From positions 1 through 11,633 of the forward strand of contig JBLGCL010000082.1 in assembly GCA_047617305.1 (NCBI GenBank): 11,633 bases of DNA, in the 5' to 3' direction. Every line of letters begins with the position of its first letter. Within the stretch, counting starts at the first letter, position 1. The position numbers and the translations under genes are program-made. The DNA is from DATFIX01 sp047617305. Its GTDB lineage: Archaea > Halobacteriota > Halobacteria > Halobacteriales > Natrialbaceae. Under the pieces are notes generated by a model. It did no database searches. It saw nothing but the letters and a program-made list of their open reading frames with translations, and had not been told where the DNA came from. Below are positions 5,619 to 11,561 of this stretch, piece by piece.

Positions 5619-6464
5619 CTAGCTCTCCTCCTCGTCCTTGAGCTGCTCGAGTTCGGCCTCGACTTCGCTCTCGTCGACGTCAACCTCCTCCGACGGCTCG
5701 ACGTCCGCCTCGACGTCGCTTTCGGACTCCTCGGCTTCCGCTTCCTCGTCCTCGGTCGCCGGCTCCCCCGTGTCCATCTCGCTCTTCAGCGTCTCCAGTT
5801 CGGCCTCGACCTGGCTGTCGGTGCCGAGTTCCTCGAGTTCGCGGTCGATCTGGTCCTTGTCCGAGACCGCGTCCTCGAACGCGCCGGTCTCCTGGAGTTC
5901 GTCCATCGCGGCGGCGCGGGCCTCCATGTCCTGCGTCCGCTCCTCGGCCCGTTCGATGGCCCGGCCGACGTCCTCCATCTCATCGCCGGCGCCCGTCATC
6001 GCCTCGGAGACGCGCGCGCTGGCCTCGGCGGCCTCGTAGCGGGCCTTCATCGTCTCCTTCTTCGTGCGGAACTCCTCGATGCGGTTCTGGAGCGTCTCCT
6101 TCTTCTCGATCAGTTGGTCCTGCGTGTTCTGGAGGTCGGCGATCTGGGTCTCGAGTTCCTCGATCTGGGTCATCTTCGCCTTCTTCTTCTCGAGGGCGCG
6201 GCGGGCCAGGTCCTCGCGGTCCTGCTTGACGGCCTCGCGGGCCTGTTCGTTGTGCTTCTCGACGTTCTCCTCGAGGCGCCGTTTCTGCATCTCGAGACGC
6301 TTCTTCTGGGTGGTCAGGTCGGCGATGCCCCGTTTCACGTCCTGGAGCTCGTCCCGAAGCTGCTCGTAGGAGTAATCCAGCGACTCCCCCGGGTCCTCCG
6401 CCCGATTGAGGAGGGAGTTGAGCTTCGAGCGGATGAGGTAGGACGTACGCGAGAGGATTCCCAT
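5619..6464 (-). CDS. PspA/IM30-family membrane-stress protein with duplicated C-terminal motif
   Basis: A 281-residue, almost wholly helical protein. It starts MGILSRTSYLIRSKLNSLLN, an amphipathic helix like the membrane-binding helix of PspA/Vipp1/IM30, followed by AEDPGESLDYSYEQL (the conserved DP turn) and long charged coiled coils at about 30-155. This ESCRT-III-like family coats and protects membranes under stress. Residues 230-265 form an extremely acidic linker. It is flanked by two near-identical motifs, SQVEAELETLKSE (217-229) and SEVEAELEQLKDE (266-278), so the terminal helix seems duplicated. The ATG at 6464 is supported by a strong TATA box 26 nt upstream. It converges on dgcA with a 21-nt gap and diverges from the hydrolase gene. 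No pspF/pspC-like partner is visible nearby. Confidence 0.9.
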   Translation of the reverse strand: MGILSRTSYLIRSKLNSLLNRAEDPGESLDYSYEQLRDELQDVKRGIADLTTQKKRLEMQKRRLEENVEKHNEQAREAVKQDREDLARRALEKKKAKMTQIEELETQIADLQNTQDQLIEKKETLQNRIEEFRTKKETMKARYEAAEASARVSEAMTGAGDEMEDVGRAIERAEERTQDMEARAAAMDELQETGAFEDAVSDKDQIDRELEELGTDSQVEAELETLKSEMDTGEPATEDEEAEAEESESDVEADVEPSEEVDVDESEVEAELEQLKDEEES

Positions 6465-6485
6465 ACCTTTCAGTTGGGAAGGACA

Positions 6486-6495
6486 ATATTAAAAG
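6486..6495 (-). promoter_or_regulatory. TATA box of the pspA-like gene
   Basis: The minus-strand sequence TTTTAATATT, preceded by CCACGC, is the most canonical archaeal TATA box in the window. Its centre is about 26 nt from the ATG at 6464, so the mRNA is predicted to be leaderless or nearly so. Confidence 0.55.
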
Positions 6496-6535
6496 CGTGG
6501 TTGGTTGGCGTCCGGGGCGACGGTTCGTCGCGGGG

Positions 6536-6543
6536 CTTTTGGT
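6536..6543 (+). promoter_or_regulatory. TATA-like box of the alpha/beta-hydrolase gene
   Basis: GCTTTTGG is centred about 26 nt upstream of the ATG at 6566, fitting a leaderless start. It supports the ATG over a GTG at 6497 that would run the coding frame through both divergent promoters. Confidence 0.35.
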
Positions 6544-6565
6544 GTCCTCCGGCCAACCCCGTCGT

Positions 6566-7192
6566 ATGACTTCCGAGACGGTGCTGGTCCCCGGGGCGCG
6601 GGACGTCCGTGGGACTCTCGACGTGGCCGGCGATGGCGACGCTGCAGGCGTCGACGGTTCGGGCCCCCCGGCCGCGGTCGTCGCTTGTCCACCCCATCCG
6701 CAGTACGGCGGCAACCGCCGGGATCGCCGCCTGCGCACGGTGTGCGAGGCGCTCAACGAGGTCGGCGTCGATTGCCTCCGGTTCGACTACGGCGAGTGGG
6801 ACGGCGGCTACGGCGAGCGCGAGGACGCCCGGAACGCCGTGCGCTGGGCGCGCGAGCGCTACGACCGCGTCGGCCTCTTCGGCTACAGCTTCGGCGGCGC
6901 GATGGCGATCCTCGCCGCGGCCGACGTGGACGTCCGGGCCGTCTCGGCACTCGCCCCCGCCGCGGGAGTCGCCCCGGACCTCGACGTCGTGGACGCCCTC
7001 GAACGCCTCCCCTGCCGGACGCAGGTCGTCTACGGGTCGCGCGACGAAACGGCCGAGTGGGAGCCGGTCGTCGAGAAGGCGCGGGACCTCGGCCACGACC
7101 TCGTCGAGTGTTCGGCCGACCACCACTTCGTCGGCCAGGGCGGGAAGGTCGGGGACGCCGTGTCCGGGTTTTTCGCGGAGGAACTCGGATAG
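6566..7192 (+). CDS. Small alpha/beta-superfamily hydrolase (COG2945-like)
   Basis: A 208-residue soluble serine hydrolase. After an N-terminal beta-strand region (VLVPGARDVRGTLDV), residues 39-49 (VACPPHPQYGG) form the HP-x-GG type oxyanion loop. RFDYGEWDGG (72-81) matches the second conserved loop, and FGYSFGG (105-111) is the nucleophile elbow with Ser108. Asp160 in VYGSRD and His186 or His187 in ADHHFVG complete the triad. The short length without a lid domain and the motif pattern match COG2945-type predicted hydrolases (dienelactone-hydrolase relatives). The substrate cannot be read from sequence. The N-terminal insert at about 22-35 (AGDGDAAGVDGSGPP) looks like a flexible acidic loop. 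It converges with the TumE-like gene; the two stop codons are only 3 nt apart. Confidence 0.85.
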   Translation: MTSETVLVPGARDVRGTLDVAGDGDAAGVDGSGPPAAVVACPPHPQYGGNRRDRRLRTVCEALNEVGVDCLRFDYGEWDGGYGEREDARNAVRWARERYDRVGLFGYSFGGAMAILAAADVDVRAVSALAPAAGVAPDLDVVDALERLPCRTQVVYGSRDETAEWEPVVEKARDLGHDLVECSADHHFVGQGGKVGDAVSGFFAEELG

Positions 7193-7195
7193 GGA

Positions 7196-7627
7196 TTACT
7201 CCTCCCAGATCTCGCCGAGGCGGGTTTCGACCCACGGTACGACGACACGTTCCAAAACCGCAGTCAGGTCGGTCGGGAAGTCCCGATCCTCGGCCTCAGA
7301 TGTTCCGGCATCCGGGAACGGATGGAAATGATCCCGCGAATTGTAATCCTGGTCGTGGCGATCCCACCGGCAACGCTGCCGTTCGCCCAAGTACGACTCG
7401 ACAGAGGAAACGTGAAAATCGCCGTTCGTGTAGGCCCGAACCTCGAGACGGGCCTCGTCGACAGCCTCGGGATAGTACTCGTTTTCCAGAACGACGACGA
7501 GCGATTCCTGCCTGTTCGCCGGGAAGAGCGAGGTCTCCTGCACTTCGGGTTGCCGTCCGAGGATCCGTGAGAGATACCGAAGCGTCTCCGCGTCGACCGT
7601 CTGCCTCGCGTCGCCCGGCCCGGTCAC
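7196..7627 (-). CDS. TumE/DUF6516-like protein, candidate toxin of a two-gene module
   Basis: I place the start at the GTG 7627-7625, two bases after the stop of the regulator gene upstream (TAG-GC-GTG), giving 143 residues. A longer frame to 7744 would lie inside the regulator's coding sequence. Features: LVVVLENEYYP (43-53) and ARLEVRAY (59-66) strands, then CRWDRHDQDYNSRDHFHPFPD (86-106), followed by FPTDLTAVL and a C-terminal VETRLGEIWEE. The W-D-x-H, N-x-R-D-H-x-H-P core near the end of a small protein paired with an HTH protein resembles the TumE (DUF6516) toxin group. There is no signal peptide or membrane segment. The base composition has more AT-rich patches than the flanking operons, compatible with horizontal gain. 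The toxic role is inference from motif and context. Confidence 0.68.
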   Translation of the reverse strand: MTGPGDARQTVDAETLRYLSRILGRQPEVQETSLFPANRQESLVVVLENEYYPEAVDEARLEVRAYTNGDFHVSSVESYLGERQRCRWDRHDQDYNSRDHFHPFPDAGTSEAEDRDFPTDLTAVLERVVVPWVETRLGEIWEE

Positions 7628-7629
7628 GC

Positions 7630-8175
7630 CTACGCGACCTCCGACCTCGATTCCGAATTCGAGTCGTCCGCCCGTGTCTGTCGGACGGCCTCGATCCGGC
7701 GGATGCGGCGTCTGACCGTTTCCCACTCGCTCAGGTCCAGCCACACGTCCTCGATTTCGTCGTAATCGGCGACGTCGAGGGCGTCGACGTCGCCCGGCCC
7801 GGCGGCGTCGTACCGGTCCCGGAACTCCCGTTCACGTTCGGCGAGGTCGGCAAGCCGCGCCCGTAACTCCGCATCCGACAACCCTTCGAGCCGGTGCCGC
7901 TTGCGCCACTCGAAGTACGACTCGTTCCGACGGTACGTGGCGGGGTCGTCGGCGACTCGTTCGACGACGCCGATCTCGGCGAGCCGTTCGAGGTGGCGCC
8001 GGGCGGTGTCGGGGGCACAGTCGGCTCGCTCCGCGACCGAGGCGACACGAGCCGGGTCGTGGAGTTGCAGTGCAATCCGATACACGCGCTCGTCGGCCGG
8101 TTCGGCGGCGAGATCGGCGCCGAATTCGTCGGCAAGGTCGAACCCCGGGGGCGGAGTGGAGTCTTCGTCCGACAC
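7630..8175 (-). CDS. Winged helix-turn-helix protein (DUF7342-like), candidate antitoxin/autorepressor
   Basis: A 181-residue protein. Residues 28-85 form an ArsR/MarR-like winged helix: ERVYRIALQLHDPARVASVAERADCAPDTARRHL contains the helix-turn-helix, followed by LAEIGVVERV and a wing ending YRRN. ESYFEWRKRHRLEGLS (85-100) and a charged helix (101-122) follow. Residues 123-181 are acidic, then a basic arm EWETVRRRIRRIEAVRQ, and a Ser/Glu/Asp tail. The YRRNESYFEWR pattern is that of a haloarchaeal family I know as DUF7342 (name from memory). The downstream TumE-like gene starts 2 nt after its stop. The upstream TATA box is framed by a perfect 13-bp inverted repeat, so autoregulation is likely. 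The ATG at 8175 fits the TATA spacing. Confidence 0.78.
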   Translation of the reverse strand: MSDEDSTPPPGFDLADEFGADLAAEPADERVYRIALQLHDPARVASVAERADCAPDTARRHLERLAEIGVVERVADDPATYRRNESYFEWRKRHRLEGLSDAELRARLADLAEREREFRDRYDAAGPGDVDALDVADYDEIEDVWLDLSEWETVRRRIRRIEAVRQTRADDSNSESRSEVA

Positions 8176-8188
8176 GCTTGCTCGTTCG

Positions 8189-8238
8189 GCCTGTAGACGA
8201 ATATATTTTTCTCGTGACGACCTATTTCGTCTACAGGC
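8189..8238. promoter_or_regulatory. 13-bp perfect inverted repeat framing a promoter, putative operator
   Basis: The left arm GCCTGTAGACGAA (8189-8201) and right arm TTCGTCTACAGGC (8226-8238) are exact reverse complements separated by 24 nt. Relative to the regulator gene one arm covers the region between TATA box and transcript start, and the other lies just upstream of the BRE. Arm-to-arm distance is 37 bp, about 3.5 helical turns. The outer arm abuts the stop codon of the GNAT gene. This is the geometry expected for a repressor that bridges the promoter. Alternative: a hairpin in the GNAT transcript; but the 24-nt loop and lack of a T-run argue against an archaeal terminator. Confidence 0.6.
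8201..8210 (-). promoter_or_regulatory. TATA box of the regulator/TumE-like pair
   Basis: The minus-strand sequence AAAAATATAT, preceded by ACGAG (BRE-like), is centred about 30 nt from the ATG at 8175. It lies within the spacer of the inverted repeat 8189-8238, directly against the inner arm. Confidence 0.5.
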
Positions 8239-8709
8239 TCACGAGAGTTCCCGAACCATCCGGTGGCGCTTCACCGAATACCCTCGGACCTCGTAGAGTT
8301 CTCCGGCGCTCTCGTTCGCCGCGTTCACGTCGAGTGTGACTCGCGAACACCCTCGCTCGACGGCCCAGTCCTTGACCCGGTCCATCAGGTCCTCGGCTAG
8401 GCCTGCCCGGCGGTAGTCGGGTCGCACGTACACCCCCTCGACGTACACCTCGGGACCGCGGGCGAACACCGGCGGCGGAGACCGGTACTCCCCCTCGACG
8501 TAGCCCGCGAGCTCCTCGCCGGCGTCGGCGACGAACGTCGCCACGTCCTAGTCCTGTAGTCGCTCGCGCAGGTAGGCGAAGGCATGATCGCGGGCGTCAG
8601 CCGCGAGTTCGTTGTAGGAATCGACCTCGGCCATTTCCTCGGCGAAGGGTAACCACAGGTCGTCGATCAACTCGGCGACCTCGTTACGGCGGAGCGAACG
8701 GATTTCCAT
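8239..8709 (-). pseudogene. GNAT-family N-acetyltransferase interrupted by an in-frame amber codon
   Basis: Read from the ATG at 8709 the frame gives MEIRSLRRNEVAELIDDLWL and continues through 53 codons to GAC, then TAG (8550-8548), then GAC GTG and a 101-codon remainder in the same frame. The two parts join into a complete GNAT of about 156 residues. The N-terminal half carries the family-like DDLWLPFAEEM and YNEL motifs; the second half carries VYVRPDYRRAGLAEDLM (acetyl-CoA pyrophosphate loop RRAGLA) and LDVNAANESAGELYEVRGY (motif B). No frameshift is needed; one base change explains the break. A GTG at 8544 could start the C-terminal piece, but that lacks the first strand and helices of the fold. 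The remaining codons look undamaged, so the lesion is recent, a sequencing error, or read through. Substrate unknown. Confidence 0.8.
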
Positions 8710-8730
8710 ACCCTCGAATCACCCTGCGAA

Positions 8731-8738
8731 CGTATTCC
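8731..8738 (-). promoter_or_regulatory. TATA/BRE-like promoter of the GNAT gene
   Basis: On the minus strand CCGAAACC (BRE-like) is followed by GGAATACG, centred about 25 nt upstream of the ATG at 8709. The promoter looks intact, so the interrupted gene is probably still transcribed. Confidence 0.35.
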
Positions 8739-8751
8739 GGTTTCGGAGCGT

Positions 8752-8781
8752 GGGCGCCCGATGCGTGACGTCACACTCGGG
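8752..8781. promoter_or_regulatory. Clustered palindromes upstream of pyrG
   Basis: Three nested symmetrical elements lie 85-115 nt before the pyrG start: GGGCGCCC (8752-8759), a perfect 10-bp palindrome GTGACGTCAC (8765-8774), and outer arms CCCGA (8757-8761) and TCGGG (8777-8781) around it with a 1-nt asymmetry. This is a candidate binding site for a dimeric regulator of pyrG or of the divergent GNAT gene. GC-rich DNA yields short palindromes by chance, so confidence is modest. Confidence 0.35.
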
Positions 8782-8835
8782 TATGTCCCAACGCAGTACC
8801 ACGTTTCTCCGACCCGATCTTGCGCGCTTCGAAAC

Positions 8836-8843
8836 GGTTTTGA
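8836..8843 (+). promoter_or_regulatory. TATA-like box of the pyrG-guaA operon
   Basis: GGTTTTGA directly after the BRE-like CGAAAC is centred about 26 nt before the ATG at 8866, fitting a leaderless mRNA. It supports the chosen pyrG start over an in-frame ATG at 8761. Confidence 0.45.
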
Positions 8844-8865
8844 GGGGCCCTGCCGGACACACGGT

Positions 8866-10506
8866 ATGCCGAAGGAAACCGAGTACGACCCCTCGCTCGG
8901 GAACAAGTTCGTTTTCGTCACGGGGGGCGTGATGTCGGGACTCGGGAAGGGGATCACGGCCGCCAGCACCGGCCGGCTCCTTGACAACGCCGGGTTCGAC
9001 GTCACGGCCGTCAAGATCGACCCGTACCTGAACGTGGACGCCGGGACGATGAACCCCTTCCAGCACGGGGAGGTGTACGTCCTGAAGGACGGCGCCGAGG
9101 TGGACCTGGACCTGGGGAACTACGAGCGGTTCCTCGACATCGACATGACCGCGGACCACAACGTCACGACGGGCAAGGTCTACCGCAACGTCATCGAGAA
9201 GGAACGCGCCGGCGACTACCTGGGCAAGACCGTCCAGATCATCCCGCACATCACGGACGACATCAAGCGCCGGATCCGCGAGGCCGCCGAGGGGCACGAC
9301 GTCTGCATCGTCGAGGTCGGCGGTACCGTCGGCGACATCGAGGGCATGGCCTTCCTCGAGGCGTTGCGGCAGTTCTCACAGGAGGAGGACGACGAGGACA
9401 TCGTCTTCGCCCACGTCACGCTCGTGCCCTACTCGAAGAACGGCGAGCAGAAGACCAAGCCGACCCAGCACAGCGTCAAGGAACTGCGGTCGATCGGGCT
9501 CCAGCCGGACATCGTCGTCGGACGCTGCGAGGACCCGCTCGAGGAGAAGACCCGGGAGAAAATCGCGCTGTTCTGTGACGTGCCGACCGACGCGGTCTTC
9601 TCGAACCCCGACGTCGAGGAGATCTATCACGTCCCGCTGATGGTCGAGGAGGAGGGGCTCGACGAGTACGTCATGTCCCAGTTGAACCTCGACGACCGCG
9701 CGCTCCCCCCGGCCGAGCGCGACCAGTCCTGGCGGGAACTCGTCACCCGGGACACCGACGGTGAAGTCCGCGTCGCCCTCGTCGGGAAGTACGGCCTCGA
9801 GGACGCCTACATCTCGATCCACGAGTCCCTGAAACACGCCGGCCTCGAGGCGCGGGTGGACGTCGACACCACCTGGATCCACGCGGAGGAACTGGCGGAC
9901 GGCCACGCGGGGGAACTCCACGACGCCGACGGGATCATCGTCCCCGGCGGCTTCGGCGCCCGCGGTACCGAGGGCAAGATCGAGGCCGCGCGGTACGCCC
10001 GCGAGAACGACGTCCCCTTCCTCGGGCTCTGCCTGGGCTTCCAGATGGCCGTCGTCGAGTTCGCCCGCAACGTCCTGGGGCTGGAGGACGCCCACTCGGC
10101 CGAGATGGATCCGGAAGCGTCCCACCCCGTCATCGACCTGCTGCCCGAGCAGTACGAGACCGAGGACATGGGCGGGACGATGCGCCTGGGGGCCCACGAG
10201 ACCGAAATCGTGCCCGGAACGCTCGCGCACGACCTCTACGACGCCACGAGTTGTACGGAGCGCCACCGCCACCGCTACGAGGTCAACCCCGAGTACTTCG
10301 ACGGCTTCGAGGACACCGACCTGGTCTTCTCCGGGAAGGCCGGCCATCGGATGGAGATCCTCGAACTTGAGACCCACCCCTTCTTCCTCGGGACGCAGTT
10401 CCACCCCGAGTTCCGGTCGCGCCCCGGGCGTGCCAGTCCGCCGTTCGTCGGCTTCGTCGAGGCGATGCTCGAACTGACCGGGCTGGATCGGGAGGTGCAG
10501 GCCTGA
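8866..10506 (+). CDS. pyrG: CTP synthase (glutamine-hydrolysing)
   Basis: A 546-residue full-length CTP synthase that converts UTP, ATP and glutamine to CTP, the last step of pyrimidine nucleotide synthesis. The N-terminal synthetase domain has the ATP loop GGVMSGLGKGI (20-30), KIDPYLNVDAGTMNPFQHGEV and IVEVGGTVGDIEGMAF. The C-terminal class I amidotransferase domain has GLCLGFQ with nucleophile Cys389 and FHPEF with His513 and Glu515. All key residues are intact. The start MPKETEYDPSLGNKFVFVTGG matches the family and sits 26 nt after a TATA-like box; an in-frame ATG at 8761 would add 35 residues without family resemblance. The stop overlaps the next start as TGATG, so translation of the GMP synthase subunit is probably coupled. 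Confidence 0.98.
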   Translation: MPKETEYDPSLGNKFVFVTGGVMSGLGKGITAASTGRLLDNAGFDVTAVKIDPYLNVDAGTMNPFQHGEVYVLKDGAEVDLDLGNYERFLDIDMTADHNVTTGKVYRNVIEKERAGDYLGKTVQIIPHITDDIKRRIREAAEGHDVCIVEVGGTVGDIEGMAFLEALRQFSQEEDDEDIVFAHVTLVPYSKNGEQKTKPTQHSVKELRSIGLQPDIVVGRCEDPLEEKTREKIALFCDVPTDAVFSNPDVEEIYHVPLMVEEEGLDEYVMSQLNLDDRALPPAERDQSWRELVTRDTDGEVRVALVGKYGLEDAYISIHESLKHAGLEARVDVDTTWIHAEELADGHAGELHDADGIIVPGGFGARGTEGKIEAARYARENDVPFLGLCLGFQMAVVEFARNVLGLEDAHSAEMDPEASHPVIDLLPEQYETEDMGGTMRLGAHETEIVPGTLAHDLYDATSCTERHRHRYEVNPEYFDGFEDTDLVFSGKAGHRMEILELETHPFFLGTQFHPEFRSRPGRASPPFVGFVEAMLELTGLDREVQA

Positions 10507-11423
10507 TGGTCGACGCCGACGCGTTCGTCGACGAGGCCGTCGCCGAGATCGCCGCGGAGATCGGGGACGCCAACGCCATCATCGCGCTCTCCGGTGGCGT
10601 GGACTCGTCGGTCGCGGCCGCGCTCGCCTACGAGGCGGTCGGCGACCGCCTCACGCCGGTCTACGTCGACACTGGCCTGATGCGAAAGGGCGAGACCGAG
10701 GCCATCCGCGAGACGTTCGACTACATGGAGGGCCTCCGGATCGTCGAGGCCCAGGACCGGTTCCTCGATCGCCTCGAGGGCGTCACCGATCCCGAGGAGA
10801 AGCGCAAGGTCATCGGCGAGGGGTTCATCCGGGAGTTCGAGCGCGAGGCCCGTGCGGCGGACGCCGACTACCTCGTCCAGGGGACGATCTACCCCGACCG
10901 CATCGAGTCCGAGGGCGGGATCAAGTCCCACCACAACGTCGGGGGCCTGCCGGAGGTCATCGACTTCGAGGGGATCGTCGAACCCGTCCGCGACCTCTAC
11001 AAGGACGAGGTGCGCGAGGTCGCCCGCGCGCTCGGCCTGGAGGCGGTCGTCTCCGAGCGGATGCCCTTCCCCGGCCCGGGCCTGGCCGTCCGCGTGATCG
11101 GCGAGGTCACCGAGGAGAAACTCGCGGTCGCCCGCGAGGCCACCCACGTCGTCGAGGACGAACTCGAGGCGTACGACCCGTGGCAGGCCCTCGCCGCGGT
11201 CATCGGGAAGGCGACGGGCGTGAAAGGCGACAACCGCGTCCACGGCTGGGTCGTCGCCGTTCGGTCGGTCGAGTCCCGCGACGGGATGACCGCCCGCGCC
11301 CAGGAGATCGACTGGGAGACCCTCCAGCGGATCCAGAGCCGGATCACCGGCCAGCTGGACAACGTCTCGCGGGTCCTCTACGACGTGACCCACAAGCCGC
11401 CGGCGACGATCGAGTACGAATAA
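10506..11423 (+). CDS. guaAB: GMP synthase ATP-pyrophosphatase subunit (GuaAb)
   Basis: A 305-residue protein that adenylates XMP and aminates it to GMP. As usual in archaea this is the synthetase subunit alone; no glutamine amidotransferase domain is fused, and the GuaAa subunit must be encoded elsewhere. Motifs: PP-loop ALSGGVDSSVAAALA (28-42), YVDTGLMRKGE (53-63), ADYLVQGTIYPDRIES (119-134), KSHHNVGGLP (140-149), and the dimerisation-domain PFPGPGLAVRVIGE (187-200), ending RITGQLDNVSRVLYDVTHKPPATIEYE. The ATG shares its A with the pyrG stop (1-nt overlap), and no separate promoter is seen, so both genes form one operon linking CTP and GMP synthesis. Confidence 0.97.
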   Translation: MVDADAFVDEAVAEIAAEIGDANAIIALSGGVDSSVAAALAYEAVGDRLTPVYVDTGLMRKGETEAIRETFDYMEGLRIVEAQDRFLDRLEGVTDPEEKRKVIGEGFIREFEREARAADADYLVQGTIYPDRIESEGGIKSHHNVGGLPEVIDFEGIVEPVRDLYKDEVREVARALGLEAVVSERMPFPGPGLAVRVIGEVTEEKLAVAREATHVVEDELEAYDPWQALAAVIGKATGVKGDNRVHGWVVAVRSVESRDGMTARAQEIDWETLQRIQSRITGQLDNVSRVLYDVTHKPPATIEYE

Positions 11424-11495
11424 GCCGGGGATCGACCGACGCCGGTCCCTCCCGCCGAAAGGTTCAGGACGGGTGACACACAACAGCATCGCCAA
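11424..11495 (+). other. Short intergenic region after the pyrG-guaA operon
   Basis: These 72 bp contain no gene and no convincing T-run terminator. A CGAAAGGTTCAG stretch (about 11456-11467) is BRE/TATA-like but weak, and lies about 33 nt before the ATG at 11496. Confidence 0.35.
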
Positions 11496-11561
11496 ATGTC
11501 ATCAGCGGACGTCGGGATGGAACGCGGGGTCCCGACCGGGGGAACGGACCGATGTCGCTGA
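11496..11561 (+). CDS. Possible 21-codon leader peptide overlapping the next gene
   Basis: ATG to TGA encodes MSSADVGMERGVPTGGTDRC plus a final Arg. The frame overlaps the ATG of the downstream membrane-protein gene (11552) by 10 nt in another frame, an arrangement allowing translational coupling or attenuation. There is no domain, and its length alone gives no proof of coding. It could equally be the 5' untranslated part of the following gene. Confidence 0.25.
   Translation: MSSADVGMERGVPTGGTDRCR

Noticed and set aside
8189..8238. Inverted repeat as intrinsic terminator of the GNAT transcript
   Set aside because: The loop of 24 nt is long, no T-run follows on the minus strand, and archaeal termination relies mainly on T-tracts.
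8548..8550. Pyrrolysine insertion at the amber codon of the GNAT gene
   Set aside because: Halobacteria are not known to carry the pyrrolysine system, no methylamine methyltransferase is present, and the stop lies in a variable loop; mutation is simpler.
8553..8562. CCTGTAGTCG resembling the inverted-repeat arm, inside the GNAT pseudogene
   Set aside because: Only part of one arm matches, with a mismatch, and there is no partner arm nearby; likely chance within coding sequence.
9376..10404. 342-codon open frame antisense to pyrG
   Set aside because: Shadow of the CTP synthase gene; repetitive Val/Leu/Gly/Asp translation without domains or promoter.
10275..11495. Long open frame (406 codons) antisense to pyrG end and the GMP synthase subunit
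   Set aside because: High-GC codon bias of the sense genes keeps the antisense frame open; the translation shows no family motif, and the sense strand carries two unmistakable enzymes.
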